This document shows positions 11,591 through 22,086 of a DNA stretch of 64,000 nucleotides, one piece after another (the first letter of the stretch is position 1; each line of letters begins with the position of its first letter). The position numbers and the translations under genes were made by a program. Source of the stretch: Neocallimastix lanati (nom. inval.). Its lineage: Eukaryota; Neocallimastigomycota; Neocallimastigomycetes; Neocallimastigales; Neocallimastigaceae. A model generated the notes under the pieces. It saw nothing but the letters and a program-made list of their open reading frames with translations. It made no database searches and was not told the origin of the DNA. The stretch spans positions 1,298,501 through 1,362,500 of the forward strand of contig JACVTC010000015.1 in the NCBI GenBank assembly GCA_016946835.1. Direction: 5' to 3'.

Positions 11591-11784
11591 TATTGTATTT
11601 TGTTTTATTTTCTTAATGTTTTAATCTTTATTTTACTTTATTTTATTTTTATTTATTTTTTTCTCTATTTTATTTTTATTTATTTATTTTATTTTTTTTA
11701 TTTTTATTTATTTATTTTATTTTTATTTTTATTTCTATTTATTTATTTTTATTTTTATTTTTATTTATTAATTTTTATTTATTT

Positions 11785-11890
11785 ATTTTCTCCCCTAGAA
11801 AGGGATTCCAAGGTAGTCAATTTATATCTTTTTGAAGATATAAAAGTAGCAAAGCCTCCGGAAGTAGTTGAAGAGATAGAAAAACAATAG
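11785..11890 (+). pseudogene. Short coding-like tail
   Basis: After a TTTATT repeat tract the same frame turns into about 33 protein-like codons (SPLERDSKVVNLYLFEDIKV and onward), ending in TAG. The preceding Phe/Ile run is low-complexity DNA, so only this tail looks like real coding sequence. It is probably a retroelement scrap, not identified. Confidence 0.2.
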
Positions 11891-12533
11891 ATTTTTAAAT
11901 CTCATTGATTATTCCCTTATTGTAATAAATAGAAATTTTATTATTTCTTAATATTCAAATTAACTAAAATAAATCTATAATATAAAAGATGCATTATAGA
12001 TAAGAATTAAACAAAAAAAAAAAAAAAAGACGCATTATTACAATAAAATTGAATACTTTAACTTAATTTTGATACTAATTTAATATGTAATTTTATATAT
12101 TAATTTGAATGACATAATAGAAAATAAAATACATTTATTAATATATGAAAAATCTTTTACAATTTTAAATACAGAAAATTTTATTTTATTTGTTTCTTTC
12201 ATTTCAATTATTTCTTAATTCGAAAGACAGAAATATTGATAAAGTTATTTAATTTGTTTATATACAGTAATTATTCCTTATTTAGAAGAATAATACTAAA
12301 AGTAATTAGTACTATGTTGTTGATAGACTCTCATAAATTTAATTTACCTTTAAAAGGAATGAGCATAAATTTAAATTAAATTTTATGAATAAACTTAAAT
12401 TTTTAGATCAAATAATATAGTAAAATTATTAATGTAAAGAATACATAAATTTATTAATATTTTAAAAATCACATTGACTATATTAAGAGGTTTTTAATAA
12501 GAATCAATTTATTACTTCATTCTTTATCAAACA

Positions 12534-13051
12534 TGTTGAGGTTCATATTGTAAAAGGAGTGTGAACATTAGATAAATTAACTAATTAAATTACATTAAAG
12601 AAATTATTACTACACATTATAAATTTTATTTAAAGAATTATTATTAAAAATTTTATTATTTATAAATTATATAATTATTTTATTGTTAGAAATAACTTTA
12701 TTAATATTAATATTTATTTTTATAACAGTATGGGAAACCTTTCAACTATTTATTATTCCTATTTCATTTTTACTATTATTTCTACTAATTCTTTTCTCAG
12801 AAAGGCCCCCTCATAAAAAATATGGATTATACATATTTTTTATATTATTTAATTACATTATTAAATCCAATCATATAAATTAATTACATAAATTAATATT
12901 TAAAATTATAAAATATAATTAATATGAAAAATTATTATATAAAATATAAGAAAATTATTAATAGTAAAGAATATAATAATATATTTTTATATAATAAATT
13001 ATTAAGAATTTATGTTAAAAATATCTTTATTATTTTATTCTTTATCAAACA
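12534..13051. repeat. LTR-like repeat, family G copy A
   Basis: About 518 bp from TGTTGAGGTTCATATTG to TTTATCAAACA. It is nearly identical to 15253-15787 in the same orientation. It is immediately preceded by a diverged copy of its own 3' end (TTCTTTATCAAACA at 12519-12533), so at least two LTR insertions are stacked here. The 66-codon frame inside it (12683-12883) also lies in copy B, and I do not regard it as a gene. Confidence 0.55.
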
Positions 13052-14336
13052 ACATGATAAATAACCAAATTATAAGTTAAGAAAAATCAATAAAATGGAA
13101 TAATAACCCTCTTCATTAGTTATTGATAATTATAAAATAATATTTTAATAAAAATAAATTAAAACATTTAAAATTATTAAATAAATATTATTTTAATTTA
13201 AAGAACGATGTATTTTATATTAAATTATTCTTTTATTTACTTTAATGATTTTAAATTAAACCTCAGTTTAAATTGATATTAATATTAATTAAAAATAAAC
13301 TTATTAATAATAACAAAATTGTTTATTTTATCTTAAAAATGTTTACTTAAAATAATTATATAGTTTTATTATAAATAATTTAAACTTAAAAGAAAAATAT
13401 AAAAACTCGTAAATATTTCTTTAAAAATAGAAAAATCAGAATTCAAGAATTAAAAATTTAAAATTTAAGTTTTAATAAAATATTTTCTTTTATTTTCATT
13501 TATTTTAAATACTTTTTATTAAGAATATAAATATTCTAAATAATAAAAAGTACAATTTTATATTAATAAATAAAGTTTTATTATAAAAAAAAAACAAATA
13601 TTCTTTTCTTACTTTAAATTTTAGTGTTTTAATTAACATTTTTGTGTTAATAACTACTTTTTTTTAATTGACACATTATTATCACTTTTAGAAGTAAATT
13701 CTAAATTAAGACATTAATCAAACTTTGTCAAACTGGGGCGATTTGTTGTACTTTTTAATTTATTAAACTTTTTATTTTTATTAATTTATTATATTTATTT
13801 ATTTATTATTATGATTATACCTTAATAATCAATTTTTATATTTTTCCTATCTATCTATCTATCTAAAAAATATTTTTTTATTATTAGATGACTTGTTTAT
13901 ATACATTTTTAATGTTTATGTTATATTAACAATACTCCGACAATTATTATTTTAGTTTAACAATTATTTAAAAAGTTATTTTTAATTTTCTAATTTACAT
14001 TTTAATTATTTATAATTAAATATAAACATTAATATTTTATAGGTTAAATACAGACAAAAACTTATTATAGTAAAATTTAAACATTAATAATTTATAATTT
14101 ATATTCCGACAAAACATATTATAATTAAACATTAATACTAGCTTATTATTTTACTATTTTTCATTAATTATACTTAATAAGTAATATTATAATATTAAAT
14201 TTAATATAAAGTTTAATATTTATATTAATCTAAAATTTATTTATGTTATCTAATTACTTAGGGATTACTCTAATGATTAGATTCTTGTTAAATTATTAAT
14301 AATTTTAATATTTTTCTGAATAATATGTTTCAAAAC
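13052..14336. other. AT-rich spacer between family G repeats
   Basis: No coding frame is supported. A CTAT microsatellite lies near 13850-13864. GTCAAACTGGGGCGATTTGTTG at 13727-13748 is a lone GC-richer motif. Confidence 0.4.
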
Positions 14337-14968
14337 TGTAAGAATCAATAATTATTTTTAAATAAAATAATTATATTTTCTTAGTCAAGTCATAATAATT
14401 ATAACTTTATTTAACTTTATTATACTTATTTATTAAAATATTATTAATAATTTATTTAATATTACATTTAATTATTAAATTTATTAGTTTTAATTTATTT
14501 ATTTAATTAAAATGTAAACAAACATATTATGTATTTTATTATGCATTTAACAATGTATTCTATATTTTGTTTATTAATATTATTAATACGTTATTTTCCT
14601 TATTTAAAAATTTATAATTTTTAGATCGAAATATCTTTTATTATTTTATTCTTTTATTTTCGATCAATTAGATTAGATTGGAAAATCGGTTAATTAAGAT
14701 TTTTTCCAATTACTTTTTAGAAGTAATCGGTTTTACTTAATTAATGTGATGATCGATATGGATAGAATATCGATCGAAAATATTATCTAGGTTTTTCTTT
14801 CTAATCTTTTCCTAGATAAGAGATTTATTAAGATTAGAAAACATTTTTTTAATTAACCTTATTTTTCAGAAAAATATAAATAAGGCTCTTGAGTTCTCTT
14901 TGAGAAATCAAGAGTTATTATTATATCGATTATAATATAACAATTATTATATATCAATCATAATAACA
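14337..14968 (-). repeat. LTR, family C copy 2 (inverted)
   Basis: It is the reverse complement of 7364-8091, including the TGATTCTTACA end (here TGTAAGAATCA at 14337). The homology continues on to about 15190, covering the 3' untranslated part of the element. The minus-strand order is leader (17170), gag remnant (16560-15828), 3' UTR and this LTR, so a second family C element lies here in opposite orientation. Confidence 0.55.
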
Positions 14969-15252
14969 ATATTAAATATTTATATTTTTTAAAATAATAA
15001 AGATAGTTATTAATAAAAATAAATTATAAAATAAAAAATAAAATAAATAAATATAATTTTCTTCTTAAAACAAATCTGTGTTACCTTTGCTAATTGTTAA
15101 TTATAATTAGTTATAATAAACCCTAATATTAAGATAAGTATAAAACCTTACTATATTTGTCTCAATTTAATAATAATTTTTATTAAGTTAATATTAAGTT
15201 GCAATTAATAATTTAATTATAATTAATCATATAATTAAATTATTACAAAAAT

Positions 15253-15787
15253 ATGTTGAGATTCATATTGTAAAAGGAGTGTGAACATTAGATAAATTAA
15301 CTAACTAAACTACATTAAAGAAATTATTACTACACATTATAAAATTTATTTAAAGAACTATTATTAAAAATATTTATTATTTATAAATTATATAATTATT
15401 TTATTGTTAAAATAACTTTATTAATATTAATATTTATTTTTATAACAATATGGGAAACCTTTCAACTATTTATTATTCCTATTTCATTTTTACTATTATT
15501 TCTACTAATTCTTTTCTCAGAAAGGCCCCCTCATAAAAAATATGGATTATACATATTTTTTATAGTATTTAATTACATTATTAAATCCAATCATATAAAT
15601 TAATTAATTACATAAATTAATTACATAAATTAATATTTAAAATTATAAAATATAATTAATATAAAAAAATTATTATATAAAATATAAGAAAATTACTAGT
15701 AGTAAAGAATATAATAATATATTTTTATATAATAAATTATTAAGAATTTAATTAAAAATATCATTATTATTCTATTCTTTATCAAAC
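15253..15787. repeat. LTR-like repeat, family G copy B, inserted in a family C element
   Basis: About 535 bp, TGTTGAGATTCATATTG to TTTATCAAACA, matching copy A. It sits between the gag remnant and the 3' UTR of the inverted family C element, so it was inserted later. Directly after it, TGTTAAGGTTC begins like another copy but diverges at once. Confidence 0.55.
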
Positions 15788-15827
15788 ATGTTAAGGTTCG
15801 GAGAGAGGGAAAAAATAAAAATAAGTA

Positions 15828-16560
15828 TTAATATAAACAATAAAAACAATAAATGAGCAAGAAAAATAATAAACAAAATAATTTTATTAAAATATGTTCT
15901 GTTGTATTATCAGGAGTATTACATGAAGTAATATCAATAATATTATTAGTTTCTGATTCGTCGATTTCAATAGTTTTAACTTGTCTTTTCGAAGTATTAG
16001 CTCGTTCTTTATCACGTAGCTCTTTTTCTTTTTCCTTATTAATTAAAGGTTGTGTAAGTATTGATGGGTGGATCTGACTCCGAGTTGGTTTTTGCTTTGG
16101 GTTTTTCATTAGTTCATTTTCTTTTTTCTTTCTTAATGCAGGTGTTGCAATTGGTCTAGGATTATCTTTAAGACTTCGATGTATTTTCTTTCCTGGACTA
16201 GATTCTAGTTTATCATCTTTTTTTCGTTTAATTGCTGCGCATAAATGACTTTCATTTTCTTCTAAGTCAGATTCACTTGATTTTTCAGCATGAAGTTCTT
16301 CTTCATTTTCTGATTCTGATTCCATACTTATTACTTCTTGAAGGTGATTTTGTTGTGGTTCTTCTTCTAAGGCTGATTGAAATTTGACTGAAGCAATTTT
16401 ATTGACGATGGGAGTGCTTATTCTCCCTTTTAGTGATTTAAATTTTTATTTTCGAAATATTCTTGGCGATTTTTGTCAACAATCGCTTTAAGCTTATAAC
16501 AGTTATTCTGATAATGACCTTTTTCCGTACAGAAGAAGAGTTTTCTGACATGTTTGAATT
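15828..16560 (-). pseudogene. Decayed Gag of inverted family C element
   Basis: The longest frame (16325-15828, ATG start, 165 codons) is acidic then Lys-rich, and ends in an odd hydrophobic tail. Upstream, 16499-16531 encodes CTEKGHYQNNC, the last three ligands of a CX2CX4HX4C knuckle; the first Cys is lost and stops follow. It corresponds in place to the zinc knuckle of the 6213-7166 Gag. Several in-frame stops make it a pseudogene. Confidence 0.5.
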
Positions 16561-16829
16561 TATTGAAAGAAGTAGTAATGAATCAAGTAGAGTATACAAA
16601 GTTAATAGTTATTAAAAAAAATTTTGTGTTATACATGGTAATAAAGATTTGATTAATAACTTCAATGTATTTTTCTTGAGTAGTAGAGTTTTATTTTTTA
16701 TAATAAATAAGCCAAAAGTTTCAATTTAATTATTTTGAATATGTAATAAATAATGGATTCAACAACCAAATAAATTTAAGATACAAACTAGCGTCAACTT
16801 GACCACCAAATATATCAATTCGTAGGATA

Positions 16830-16921
16830 GTTAAGCTCGAATTCCCCTTCGACCCACTTGACAATGAAAATATTAATAATGTTTACTGGTTGAGCTCGAA
16901 TTCCTCTTCGACCCACTCAAC
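16830..16921 (+). repeat. Two TTCGA-core hairpins
   Basis: Both units share CTCGAATTCCYCTTCGACCCA. Arms are GTTAAG/CTTGAC (16830, 16857; one wobble pair) and GTTGAG/CTCAAC (16889, 16916; perfect). They belong to the same family as 10252-10535. They lie in the leader of the inverted family C element, between its conserved leader (17035-17170) and gag remnant. Confidence 0.55.
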
Positions 16922-17034
16922 AGAATTTTTTATTTGAATTTACTTAAATTTATTTTTTTATTTAGAAGCTTATTTTTATAAAAAAATTAATTTAATATTG
17001 TTATTATCAAGTTGAATTACTGACCAAGTTATAT

Positions 17035-17170
17035 TATAAACTACTAGCTTATGGGTCTTTCGTCCGATAATATTCATTCCTTCACCTTATTCACGTGATC
17101 TATGTTCCGTCACACCTTTCAGGATCTCAATATTACTCCTACTATCCCCCTCTTGACAGCTAGTAAGGCT
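17035..17170 (-). other. Conserved leader segment of family C, inverted copy
   Basis: The reverse complement matches 5829-5985, including GATCCTGAA and TGACGGAACATAGATC. It lies 5' of the gag remnant on the minus strand, as in the plus-strand copy. Confidence 0.5.
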
Positions 17171-17281
17171 TATTTATGCTGAATATAACTTGCTTAATTC
17201 AATCTTGACAAGAAAAGAATATTTCAAATATCAATATTAAATTAAACAAAGTAGCTTCCTCAAATGTTTTTTTTCAATTAT

Positions 17282-17430
17282 TGTAAAGATGTGATTATCC
17301 CAATCACTTTTTAAATTAAAAATTTTTCTTATGTAATTCAAAAATGTCAATTATTCTTTGATTCATAAAATAATAAATAAAGTAAATAAATCATATGAAC
17401 TAAATTTTTGAATTATATTCCCTCTTTAAA
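17282..17430 (-). repeat. Short LTR segment, family D, 3' of a Gypsy pol
   Basis: On the minus strand it follows the integrase C-terminus (stop at 17469), a hairpin and a purine tract (AAAGAGGGA). It then matches 3965-4111 up to CACATCTTTACA. It contains the palindrome GTGATTgggATAATCAC. This is the expected place of a 3' LTR. It is short (about 150 bp) and the start lacks a clear TG. Confidence 0.5.
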
Positions 17431-17433
17431 ATA

Positions 17434-17454
17434 AGGCTTCGTCCCTTGAAGTCT
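17434..17454 (-). promoter_or_regulatory. Hairpin next to polypurine tract
   Basis: Stem AGGCTTC/GAAGTCT (one wobble pair) with loop GTCCCTT on the plus strand, directly upstream of the purine tract of the minus-strand element. A near twin lies at 24357-24377 in a different element. Confidence 0.4.
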
Positions 17455-17468
17455 ATTTTAATAAAATT

Positions 17469-19052
17469 TTATAATTCAGAAAAATAAAAGTATGGAATAA
17501 CATTTTTTAAATGAATATTTCTATCAACCATTTCTCCTGAGATGGGGTCACAAACTGTTATAGTATTAAATTCCTTCTTTACTATTTTTAAAGATCCTGT
17601 GAAATAAGGATCAAGTTTTCTCCTATTGAAGACTTTAATTAAAACTAGGTCTCCTGGTTTATATTCGGCTCTCATTCTTCTAATTTGTTTTCTTCTATCG
17701 CTCCAAAGTTTATTGGCTGTTTCAATATTTTCAATTGCCTCTTGTATCCATTTATGATGTTGAATAAATTTCTGCATCCAATATTCTTCCTCGCTTTCAT
17801 ATCTATTTCTTCCTTCTTTATTCAAAACCAACTCCAATGGTTGTGAATCTTGTCTTCCATACAACAACTCAAAGCTCTAAATTTTGTTCTTTCATGTTTA
17901 CTTGTTCTTAAGGCCCGCAACGCACTTGGTAAAACCTCGTCCCAGTCTTTTTCTTTAGTACCCAATTATTTAAGATATTTTACTATTTCTTTGTTTGGAT
18001 TCTCTACTTCTCCATTAGATACAGGATGATAAATAGAAGTGTAGTAAACATATACATCATGTAAGTCCAGGAATGCCTTGGTTTTATCTGAATAGAATTA
18101 CGGTCCATTATCAGTTACTAATAATTCTGGAATCCCATGTCTAGCGAATACATTCTTCAAAAATCTAATTACATTATTAGAATCACTATATTTCAAAGGT
18201 TCCGCTTCCACCCACATAGTAAGATAATCCACTAGCACAATTATGTACTTATTAACTCTTTTAGTTATAGGTAATGGTCCTACCAAATCCAGTCCAACTC
18301 TTGTGAACGGAAGACCTGGCTTAGTCGGTATACTTTCGGTATTAATATTTTGATTTTGTGGTTTATACATTTGGCATTTAGGACAACATTTAATATATAA
18401 GTAGATGTCTTTATTCATGCCTTTCCAATAGTAATTTGGTTTTATTCTATGATAGGTTTTGTAAACACCCTCATGTCCTATATTGTGAGCTAATTCAATT
18501 AATCTAAAATTTTCCTTATCTTCTTGTATTATTCTTTTAAGTCTTCCTCCTTGTTTATAAAATTGTACTCCATCAATTGTGACAATTTTGTTTTTTAAAA
18601 ATTTTTCTATGTTTTGCGATAATAATAAGACATCTCCGTCTTTCCGTTCTTTGCTTTCCATTCTGGATAACGCATCGGCTAAAACATTCCTTTTGCCTTC
18701 TTCATATTGCAATTTAACTTTTAATATGCTTAATTCAGTTACCCATTTTAAATGTCGACTACTGGTAGGTTCTGTGTTATTACAAATCCCAACTAAAGGC
18801 TTATGATCAGTTATTAATATGGTATCAAGCTTGTTCCCTAATATATAATGTTTGAATTTTTTAAGCAGTAATAAGCAGCCGTCCCTTCTAAATCGGTAAC
18901 ACTGTATTTTTCTTCATCCTTAGTGTGAACCCTACTCACGAAATGTAACGGCTTTTCTATTCCTTCTTCGTCCTTTTGCATTATTACTCCACCTATTCCA
19001 CAACGAGATGCATCTGTTCGTATAATAAATGGCTTTTCAAAGTTTGGCGGCA
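17469..19052 (-). pseudogene. Decayed second Gypsy pol: RNase H and integrase
   Basis: Reading 5' to 3' on the minus strand, 19052-18838 gives the RNase H start (RTDASRCGIGGVIMQ). A frame change then leads to 18712-18098, with the end of RNase H (NVLADALSRM) and the HHCC zinc finger (H..H, CCPKCQ). It also gives the first two catalytic Asp contexts of the DDE core (VGLDLVGPLP, LVTDNGP). After stops and shifts, 17867-17469 gives the integrase C-terminus (YKPGDLVLIKVFNRRKLDPY). Several lesions make it non-functional. It joins the 3' end of another Gypsy pol at 19053, so the reading order is PR-RT-RH-IN(part)-RH-IN. Confidence 0.75.
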
Positions 19053-21896
19053 CTAAGATCCTCTGTCTGTATAAATATCTTGAGGTAAACCATGTAGTTT
19101 AAAGATATTATTCATAAAGGCCTTAGCAGTTTGTTTTGCATCAGGTATTTGTTTAAAGGGAATTAAGTGGATCATTTTAGAAAAACGATCGACAACTACC
19201 ATAATAACTGTATATCCTTTAGAATCAGGAAGACCGCATAAAAAGTCTATTTCAATAGATTTCCAAGGTCTTTCGGGAGTATCCAAAGGTTGTAGAAGAC
19301 CATATTTTCTGTGCCTATTTATTTTGTTTCTTGCACAGGATTGACAAGAGTTTACATATTTGGTCACATCTTCTTTTATTTTAGGCCACCAAAAGTTTCT
19401 TGTTATTAACTCTAAAGTTCTTCTAATTCCTAAATGACCGGCTGCGGGCTTTTCATGATATTTTGTTAATATTTCTAATCGGAGAACTTCAGGAATATAG
19501 ACTAGATTATTATAAAATATTAAATTGTCCTTTAATTTAAACTTTTCCATTTTTCTAAAGGGCTTATAAGACATATCATTTTTTACATTTTGAGGACTAA
19601 AGTAAAGTCGAATATCCTCAGCTGTAGCGTCAGACTTGGTAGCATCAATAATTCTTTCTAAAAGGTCACTTACAATACTAACAAAACATGGAATTTCTTT
19701 AACATTTTTAATGTCTAAAATATTTTCAGGTTTTTCTTCAGTGTTGTTTTTAATATAGTCAGGTCTTCTAAATAGACTGTCAGGTTTTCCGTTTTTGTTT
19801 CCCTGTCTATACTTTATTATGAAATTATATTCTTGGAAGAAAAGGTACCATCTGTGTTGTCTTTGATTTGCAACCTTTCCTCCTAATGTGTATATTAAGT
19901 TCCTATGATCCGTATAAACAGTAATCTGGTATTTAGCACCAAGGAGTAGATGTCTCCAAGCAATAAAAGCATCCCTTATAGCGAGTAGTTCTTTATCAGT
20001 TATTGTATAATTTATTTCGGCGTTTAGTAAACTTCTAGAATAATATGCTACTGGATGTAAATTATTATCTTTATCCCTTTGAGATAGAACAGCACCAATA
20101 GCATAATTACTTGCATCACATTCTACTATAAAAGGTTTTGTAATATCAGGATGAAGTAGAATTGGAGAAGTAATTAATCTTTTCTTTAATTCCTTAAAAG
20201 CATTTTCACATTCATTCGTCCATAAAAATTTAATATTTTTCCTTGTTAAATTATGTAAAGGTTTTGCAGTTTTTGCAAAATCTTTAACAAATCTTCTATA
20301 GTAATTACATAGGCCAATAAATCTTTGAACATCTTTTAAATTTTCTGGTCTTGGCCACTCTTCTATAGATTTAATTTTCTTTGGGTCAGTAGATACACCA
20401 TCACCAGATAAAATGTAACCTAAAAATTCAACTTTATTCTGGTCAAATTCACATTTTTCTAATTTTGCATATAAATTATTATTAATTAAAGTTTGAAGGA
20501 CGTTTCTGACTTGATTATGATGCTCCTCCAAATCTTTGGAATAAATTAAAATATCATCTAAATATAAGATCACACACTTTTCTAAGTATGGTCTAAGAAT
20601 AGAGTTAATAAATGATTGGAAAGTGGCAGGCGCATTTTTTAATCCAAACGGCATAACTAAATATTCATAATGGCCATATTTAGTTCTAAACGCAGTTTTA
20701 TATTCGTCACCCTCTTTTATTCTTATTAAATTATAAGCTGAACGTAAATCCAATTTCGTAAAGTATTTTGCTCCCTTTACTTTTTCTATTATATCTGTTA
20801 TTAGAGGGAGAGGATATGAATTTCTTATAGTTACTGCATTTAATTTTTTATAGTCTACACATAACCGAAGGGAACCATCTTTTTTCTTTTGAAAAAGGAC
20901 AGGATATCCAGCAGGAGATTCTGATGGTCTAATAAATCCTTTTTCTAAATTTTCTTTTATATAGTCCTTAAGAACTTGTGATTCTTCTTCAGTTAATGGA
21001 TAAATTGGGCCGTAATGGAGTGTAGCGTCTTTTTCTAAAACAATCTTACAGTCGGTTAAACGGTGAGGAGGTAATTTATCTGCCTCTTTTTTGCTAAATA
21101 CGATTGCTAAATCTTGATATTGATGAGGAATTTCTTCTATTTTTGGTTCCTCATTTTCAATTTCAACTTTATCTTTAGTTGAAAGAAAACAATATATTAA
21201 AAAATTATAACTAAATTCTTTTTTATTATTATATAAATCTCGATGATTTTTGTTAAATTTTTTGGAAGAAAATTTACTTTTAGATTTATTTAAATATTTT
21301 ACATATACATAAATTTTAGAATTTTTATTAATAGAATTTTTATATTTATTAAACTTTGGATTTTTTGAAAAATTTTTTAATTTTTTTAAATTAAATTTTT
21401 TGGAGATATTTTTTGAATTATTTTTTGATCGATTTTTTGAAAAATTTTTATAATAAAATTTATTTTTTATTTTTCTTTTAAAAAATTTATTTTTAAAAAT
21501 TTTTCTTTTCAACGAGTTTAAATAAAAATTATTTTCCTTATGTTTTATGGATTTATTTTTATGATTATTTAAAGAATTATAATTTAAATAAGAATATAAG
21601 GTATTATTTTTATAATTGTAATGTATTTTGAATTTCCTAATAAACTGATTTCCAAAAAGTAAATCAGTTGGAATACAATTTGAAATTAAAAATTTTTCTT
21701 TAAAATCTTGAAAATAAAATTTATTATTTTTAAAAAATTTAATTTGAAAATTTAACCAAACAAATTGATCTAATTTGGTAGTTCTGCCTGAAATACCTTT
21801 AACTAGGATTTTATTTTTTGTTTTTTGAATATTTAGTTTTAATTTATTTGCAAATTTTTCTGTGATAAAATTGCAAAAGGATCCTGAATCTAACAT
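19053..21896 (-). CDS. Ty3/Gypsy Pol polyprotein, cut within integrase
   Basis: 947 codons from the first ATG. The frame is open without ATG for 65 more codons, back to the end of gag, in the +1 frame relative to gag, as expected of a gag-pol shift. Domains in order: aspartic protease (DSG at about 3-5), a Lys/Asn-rich spacer (about 100-230), reverse transcriptase with YLDD near 446, RNase H (DASNYAIGAV near 590, TDHRNLIYT), and the integrase zinc finger (about 813-855, H..H..C..C). The first two catalytic Asp contexts follow (SIEIDFLCG, YTDRGS). The ORF stops right after the second Asp, so the catalytic Glu and C-terminal domain are missing. The order RT-RH-IN is Ty3/Gypsy. It is probably dead. 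Confidence 0.88.
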   Translation of the reverse strand: MLDSGSFCNFITEKFANKLKLNIQKTKNKILVKGISGRTTKLDQFVWLNFQIKFFKNNKFYFQDFKEKFLISNCIPTDLLFGNQFIRKFKIHYNYKNNTLYSYLNYNSLNNHKNKSIKHKENNFYLNSLKRKIFKNKFFKRKIKNKFYYKNFSKNRSKNNSKNISKKFNLKKLKNFSKNPKFNKYKNSINKNSKIYVYVKYLNKSKSKFSSKKFNKNHRDLYNNKKEFSYNFLIYCFLSTKDKVEIENEEPKIEEIPHQYQDLAIVFSKKEADKLPPHRLTDCKIVLEKDATLHYGPIYPLTEEESQVLKDYIKENLEKGFIRPSESPAGYPVLFQKKKDGSLRLCVDYKKLNAVTIRNSYPLPLITDIIEKVKGAKYFTKLDLRSAYNLIRIKEGDEYKTAFRTKYGHYEYLVMPFGLKNAPATFQSFINSILRPYLEKCVILYLDDILIYSKDLEEHHNQVRNVLQTLINNNLYAKLEKCEFDQNKVEFLGYILSGDGVSTDPKKIKSIEEWPRPENLKDVQRFIGLCNYYRRFVKDFAKTAKPLHNLTRKNIKFLWTNECENAFKELKKRLITSPILLHPDITKPFIVECDASNYAIGAVLSQRDKDNNLHPVAYYSRSLLNAEINYTITDKELLAIRDAFIAWRHLLLGAKYQITVYTDHRNLIYTLGGKVANQRQHRWYLFFQEYNFIIKYRQGNKNGKPDSLFRRPDYIKNNTEEKPENILDIKNVKEIPCFVSIVSDLLERIIDATKSDATAEDIRLYFSPQNVKNDMSYKPFRKMEKFKLKDNLIFYNNLVYIPEVLRLEILTKYHEKPAAGHLGIRRTLELITRNFWWPKIKEDVTKYVNSCQSCARNKINRHRKYGLLQPLDTPERPWKSIEIDFLCGLPDSKGYTVIMVVVDRFSKMIHLIPFKQIPDAKQTAKAFMNNIFKLHGLPQDIYTDRGS

Positions 21897-22086
21897 AGAT
21901 TCAGAAGTTAATTTTTGAATTTTTTCATTTTTAATTGAAAAATTATTTAAGAATTTAATAGGAATATAAGATTTGAATAAAAGGAATGTAGATGGGAGAT
22001 TTGATTCATTGATTGAATCAAGTGTAGGAAAATTATAATAAATTGTTTTTAAATTTTTTGATGTTCTGGACTCCTTTTGAAGCCCA

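Noticed and set aside
12683-12883. Hydrophobic 66-codon frame
   Set aside because: It lies wholly inside an LTR repeat (family G) and is not conserved in start context in the second copy.
15853-16077. Plus-strand Ser/Ile/Leu frame
   Set aside because: Antisense shadow of the minus-strand gag remnant.
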